A DNA stretch of 6,970 nucleotides from Flavobacteriaceae bacterium (lineage in GTDB: Bacteria; Bacteroidota; Bacteroidia; Flavobacteriales; Flavobacteriaceae), in assembly GCA_016763715.1 (NCBI GenBank), contig JAESTG010000073.1, forward strand, positions 1 to 6,970. Direction: 5' to 3'. This document shows, one piece after another, positions 6,001-6,970 of the stretch (position 1 is the stretch's first letter; every line of letters begins with the position of its first letter). Position numbers and translations under genes: made by a program. A model generated the notes under the pieces. It was not told the origin of the DNA. It saw nothing but the letters and a program-made list of their open reading frames with translations, and did no database searches.

Positions 6001-6798
6001 ATGAGTAGCTTCTCTTATAAAATCTTACTACTGTTTTTCGTTCTAATGACAATTTCAAGCTGTAAAAAGGACGACGATCAGGACGTTACCGTTGATGACC
6101 CCAAGGCTGAAAATAGAAAAGAATTGGGAGCTTCTTCCGAAGATATCCTTTCTAATGACTTTTATAAAAGCCTAACGGTCGAATTGGTTTATTCTGAAAT
6201 ATACAAACCTACTCAGGAAAGCATCGACAATTTAAGAACTTTTATCACGGATCGAGTAAACAAACCATCGGGAATTAATTTTGTGGAAAGACAAATTGCA
6301 GAACAGCCTAATGACCCTTTCACTATTCAAGAAATTAGGGATATTGAAGATCGTGTTCGCACCAAATACACCGAAGGTGACGATCTTGCCATCTATGTAT
6401 TCTTTTCAAATGGAAGTTCCACCAACGATACGCAAACCACGGTTACACTTGGTACTGCCTACCGCAACACTTCCATTGTAATTTACGAACGTACGCTACA
6501 AGTAATTACCGAAGATGACCCTACTGTTCTTCCGTTATTAGAAAGCGCCTCTCTAAACCATGAATTTGGGCACATTCTTGGCCTTACCAACATATTAAAT
6601 GACGACATACACGACGAACACGAAGATTTGGCGCATGCTAAACATTGTTTTGTGGAAGACTGCCTTATGTACTTTGACGCCACTAATGTGACTAGAAGTA
6701 GCATGACCAAAATAATAAACAATTTAACCCGTCGTATGGAAGTTCCCGCATTGGACCCTCTTTGTATTGCTGATTTGCAGGCTAAAGGCGGAAAGTAA
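6001..6798 (+). CDS. Surface lipoprotein zinc metalloprotease (metzincin-like)
   Basis: A 265-residue lipoprotein. Residues 1-20 are a signal ending ISSC, so C21 is lipidated. The following K-K-D-D-D (22-26) resembles the acidic surface-export signal of flavobacterial lipoproteins, predicting display on the cell surface. The catalytic domain carries H187-E-F-G-H191-I-L-G194, the HExxHxxG zinc-protease motif with E188 as the general base. Downstream, H215-C-F-V-E-D-C221-L-M223 resembles the HCx4CxM part of archaemetzincins, with M223 as a candidate Met-turn, but about 20 residues separate the two parts instead of two. A single late Cys (C255) lies in LDPLCIADLQ. I recall similar flavobacterial proteins being labelled membrane metalloprotease without biochemical study. 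Substrate is unknown. It has its own possible promoter and a strong terminator, so it is probably monocistronic. Confidence 0.82.
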   Translation: MSSFSYKILLLFFVLMTISSCKKDDDQDVTVDDPKAENRKELGASSEDILSNDFYKSLTVELVYSEIYKPTQESIDNLRTFITDRVNKPSGINFVERQIAEQPNDPFTIQEIRDIEDRVRTKYTEGDDLAIYVFFSNGSSTNDTQTTVTLGTAYRNTSIVIYERTLQVITEDDPTVLPLLESASLNHEFGHILGLTNILNDDIHDEHEDLAHAKHCFVEDCLMYFDATNVTRSSMTKIINNLTRRMEVPALDPLCIADLQAKGGK

Positions 6799-6848
6799 AC
6801 CCCTCTTCGAAAAAAAGCATTAAATAATTTTAGTATATTTATAACCTC

Positions 6849-6889
6849 CCCTGCCCGAGCACTTTTGTGTTTGGGTGGGGTTTTTTATT
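6849..6889 (+). terminator. Intrinsic terminator after the metalloprotease gene
   Basis: The arms 6849-6862 and 6867-6880 pair over 14 bp (including four G-U pairs) around a TTTT loop. The hairpin is followed at once by six T residues (6881-6886), then ATT. It lies about 50 bp after the stop codon at 6798. The opposite strand forms the hairpin but has no U-tract, so termination is one-directional. Confidence 0.88.
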
Positions 6890-6947
6890 AAATAGGGTTG
6901 GTTTGTTGGGGTGTTTACTTTAATGGATTAATTATATAATGTGTTGG

Positions 6948-6959
6948 AGGTCATGACCT
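6948..6959. repeat. 12-bp perfect palindrome AGGTCATGACCT
   Basis: The sequence reads identically on both strands and lies in the noncoding tail after the terminator (6890-6970), where I see no gene. It could be an operator half-site pair for a gene beyond the window edge. One such palindrome can also arise by chance, and its role is unknown. Confidence 0.4.
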
Positions 6960-6970
6960 AAAGGCCGCAG

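Noticed and set aside
6932..6970. Minus-strand frame entering from the right edge and ending LRPLGHDLQHII before a TAA
   Set aside because: Only 12 codons are visible with no family match, so it may be chance. More sequence to the right would decide it.
1..6970. Mobile elements, CRISPR arrays, tRNA or rRNA genes, defence systems
   Set aside because: I looked for repeats with regular spacing, terminal inverted repeats, transposase or recombinase motifs and tRNA-like ends and saw none. Gene content is ordinary flavobacterial chromosome.

Overview
The window reads as an ordinary chromosomal segment of a flavobacterium (Bacteroidota, most likely Flavobacteriaceae). Four things point there: AT-rich DNA with little Shine-Dalgarno signal; several copies of the Bacteroidota-type -7 promoter element TAnnTTTG, one with a well-spaced TTG; protein families typical of the group (DUF2851, the NFEYFIA-type FtsX permease, NamZ/DUF1343, and a lipoprotein metalloprotease ending in LDPLCIADLQAKGGK); and a lipoprotein carrying a CKKDDD-type surface-export signal. 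There is no mobile element, CRISPR array, tRNA, rRNA or prophage-like gene.

Layout. Positions 1-2798 hold three minus-strand genes, read right to left: an FtsX/LolC-like ABC transporter permease (1563-2798), a PLP-dependent cysteine synthase/cystathionine beta-synthase-like enzyme with its own clear promoter (497-1477), and a DUF2851 protein cut by the left edge (1-387). A lipoprotein exo-N-acetylmuramidase, namZ (2808-4109, plus), diverges from the permease with start codons only about 9 bp apart. It converges on a YkgJ-family cysteine-cluster protein (4119-4613, minus). A SAM-dependent methyltransferase (4705-5439, plus) diverges from that and overlaps tail-to-tail with a secreted DUF2059 protein (5411-5947, minus). 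Last is a predicted surface-exposed zinc metalloprotease lipoprotein (6001-6798, plus), closed by a strong intrinsic terminator (6849-6889). The final ~80 bp are noncoding as far as can be seen and contain a 12-bp perfect palindrome.

How the genes work together. Four of the eight products act in the envelope: the permease, NamZ, the DUF2059 protein and the metalloprotease. The other four are cytoplasmic enzymes or unknowns. The strand alternates almost gene by gene, so this is not one operon and the sequence gives no sign of a shared pathway. I found no new multi-gene system. The points most worth a second look are the archaemetzincin-like but re-spaced zinc site plus surface-export signal in the metalloprotease; the loss of one signature cysteine in the YkgJ protein; the nearly touching divergent starts of namZ and the permease, with a promoter inside the namZ signal-peptide region; a possibly leaderless ykgJ transcript; and a nuclease-like motif arrangement in DUF2851.
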